This document shows positions 6,324 through 6,945 of a stretch of 6,945 bases of DNA, one piece after another. The stretch is from an uncultured Prevotella sp. GTDB taxonomy: Bacteria; Bacteroidota; Bacteroidia; Bacteroidales; Bacteroidaceae. Location of the stretch: positions 1-6,945 of the forward strand of contig CAJPTO010000172.1 of assembly GCA_905373605.1 (NCBI GenBank), given 5' to 3'. Made by a program: the position numbers and the translations under genes. Each line of letters begins with the position of its first letter. The stretch's first letter is position 1. The notes under the pieces were generated by a model, which was not told where the DNA came from, made no database searches, and was given only the letters and a program-made list of their open reading frames with translations.

Positions 6324-6482
6324 TTAGTTCTTGAAAAAGTCCTTTACTGCTTCGTTGGGAACCATCTTCTCATCGAAGATGTATGCGCCGGTCTTAGGGC
6401 TTTTCACCATTTTGATAACCTTGGTGTAAGCGCGTCCGTCTTTAGAGCCGTCACGAAGGGTTGCAACTACTTTCTTTGCCAT
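6324..6482 (-). CDS. DUF4295 family small basic protein
   Basis: This 52-residue protein begins MAKKVVATLRDGSKDGR and ends EAVKDFFKN. It is lysine-rich, and has a central KMVKSPKTGAYIFDEKMVP segment. It matches the DUF4295 proteins that commonly follow rpmB and rpmG in Bacteroidetes. The function is not known to me; size, charge and operon position suggest a ribosome-associated role, which is inference. The start at 6482 lies 22 bp after the L33 stop and has no Shine-Dalgarno site, as is usual for this phylum. It is the last gene before the terminator at 6250-6282. Confidence 0.9.
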   Translation of the reverse strand: MAKKVVATLRDGSKDGRAYTKVIKMVKSPKTGAYIFDEKMVPNEAVKDFFKN

Positions 6483-6504
6483 TGTATTGTATAATTAAAA
6501 ACTG

Positions 6505-6693
6505 TTACTTAATCTCCTTATGAAGCGTCATCTTCTTCATGATTGGATTGTACTTCATTAGTTCCATACGTTCAGGCGTGTTCTTCCTGTTCTTGGTTGT
6601 AACATAACGGCTTGTTCCAGCCAAGCCGCTGTTCTTCATTTCTGTACATTCCAGAACAACCTGCACTCTATTACCCTTAGCTTTCTTTGCCAT
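6505..6693 (-). CDS. rpmG: 50S ribosomal protein L33 (bL33)
   Basis: A complete 62-residue bL33, a small basic protein of the large ribosomal subunit near the E site. The typical features are MAKKAKGNRVQVVLECTE, then TSRYVTTKNRKNTPERMELMKYNP, ending HKEIK. It has no CxxC pairs, so it is the zinc-independent form. Length is normal for Bacteroidetes. The ATG at 6693 is 5 nt past the L28 stop. AGGAG, 10 nt before the ATG, falls in the last codons of L28 and may or may not act as a Shine-Dalgarno site. It is co-transcribed with L28 and DUF4295. Confidence 0.97.
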   Translation of the reverse strand: MAKKAKGNRVQVVLECTEMKNSGLAGTSRYVTTKNRKNTPERMELMKYNPIMKKMTLHKEIK

Positions 6694-6698
6694 GATAA

Positions 6699-6945
6699 TT
6701 ATTCTCCTATAACTTTAATGTCTTTCCAATCACAGAAGCCCTTAGAAACAGCCTGCTTAAGTGCTGCGTCAAGACCCACTTTATTGATGAGGCGCAATCC
6801 TGCGGCACTGATTTTCAAGCTTATCCAGCAGCCTTCTTCTACATAGTAGAATTTTTTGCTGAACAAGTTCACGTCGAAGCTGCGCTTTGTGCGGTGCTTC
6901 GAGTGCGACACGTTGTTGCCAACCATTGCCTTCTTACCTGTAATC
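6699..6945 (-). CDS. rpmB: 50S ribosomal protein L28 (bL28), 5' end cut by window edge
   Basis: The visible 81 residues read ITGKKAMVGNNVSHSKHRTKRSF at the start and end DWKDIKVIGE, a standard bL28 of the large ribosomal subunit. The frame is open to the right edge. The ATG at 6926 is an internal Met within GKKAMVGNN, not the start: the family begins a few residues before ITGKK, so about six residues and the start codon lie past base 6945. It is the first visible gene of the rpmB-rpmG-DUF4295 operon; the promoter is outside the window. Confidence 0.97.
   Translation of the reverse strand, partial: ITGKKAMVGNNVSHSKHRTKRSFDVNLFSKKFYYVEEGCWISLKISAAGLRLINKVGLDAALKQAVSKGFCDWKDIKVIGE

Noticed and set aside
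6705..6709. AGGAG as a strong Shine-Dalgarno site for rpmG
   Set aside because: It overlaps the conserved last codons of L28 (IGE), so the match may be coincidental in a phylum that seldom relies on such sites; noted only under rpmG.

Overview
The window looks like a chromosomal segment from a Bacteroidales bacterium, most plausibly Prevotella-like (Prevotellaceae). The main clues are promoters of the Bacteroidetes type (TTTG, 19-20 nt spacer, TAnnTTTG), start codons with little or no Shine-Dalgarno sequence, a large outer-membrane TonB-dependent receptor with an N-terminal carboxypeptidase-regulatory-like domain, and an L28-L33-DUF4295 gene string. All confidently called genes are on the minus strand, so transcription runs from the right edge to the left edge.

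Read in the direction of transcription, the right end (6945 to 6324) is a tight operon of ribosomal protein L28 (rpmB, cut by the window edge), ribosomal protein L33 (rpmG) and a 52-residue DUF4295 protein. It is closed by an intrinsic terminator at 6250-6282. A stretch of about 550 bases without a convincing gene follows; it holds a degenerate 22-bp tandem repeat (6120-6204). Next comes a tRNA operon, tRNA-Thr(CGT) then tRNA-Gly(CCC), driven by a near-perfect promoter at 5664-5695.

The AT-rich region 5221-5469 contains a perfect 10-bp inverted repeat and the likely promoter of the largest gene, an Oar-like TonB-dependent receptor of 1067 residues (5220 to 2017). Its terminator (1909-1949) runs directly into the -7 element for a small cupin protein (1875 to 1543). 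The cupin gene is followed after 75 bp by a lipoprotein lytic transglycosylase of the MltF type (1467 to 277), which appears to start at TTG and to have a much reduced solute-binding domain. The left edge carries the 5' part of tRNA-Ser(TGA) with its own promoter.

Most of the content is housekeeping: translation (three tRNAs, two ribosomal proteins), cell-wall turnover (MltF-like) and outer-membrane transport (Oar-like receptor). I see no phage, CRISPR, insertion sequence or defence system. The points most worth a second look are the tandem repeat, the dyad upstream of the receptor promoter, the near-identical architecture of the two tRNA promoters, and the compacted MltF-like protein.
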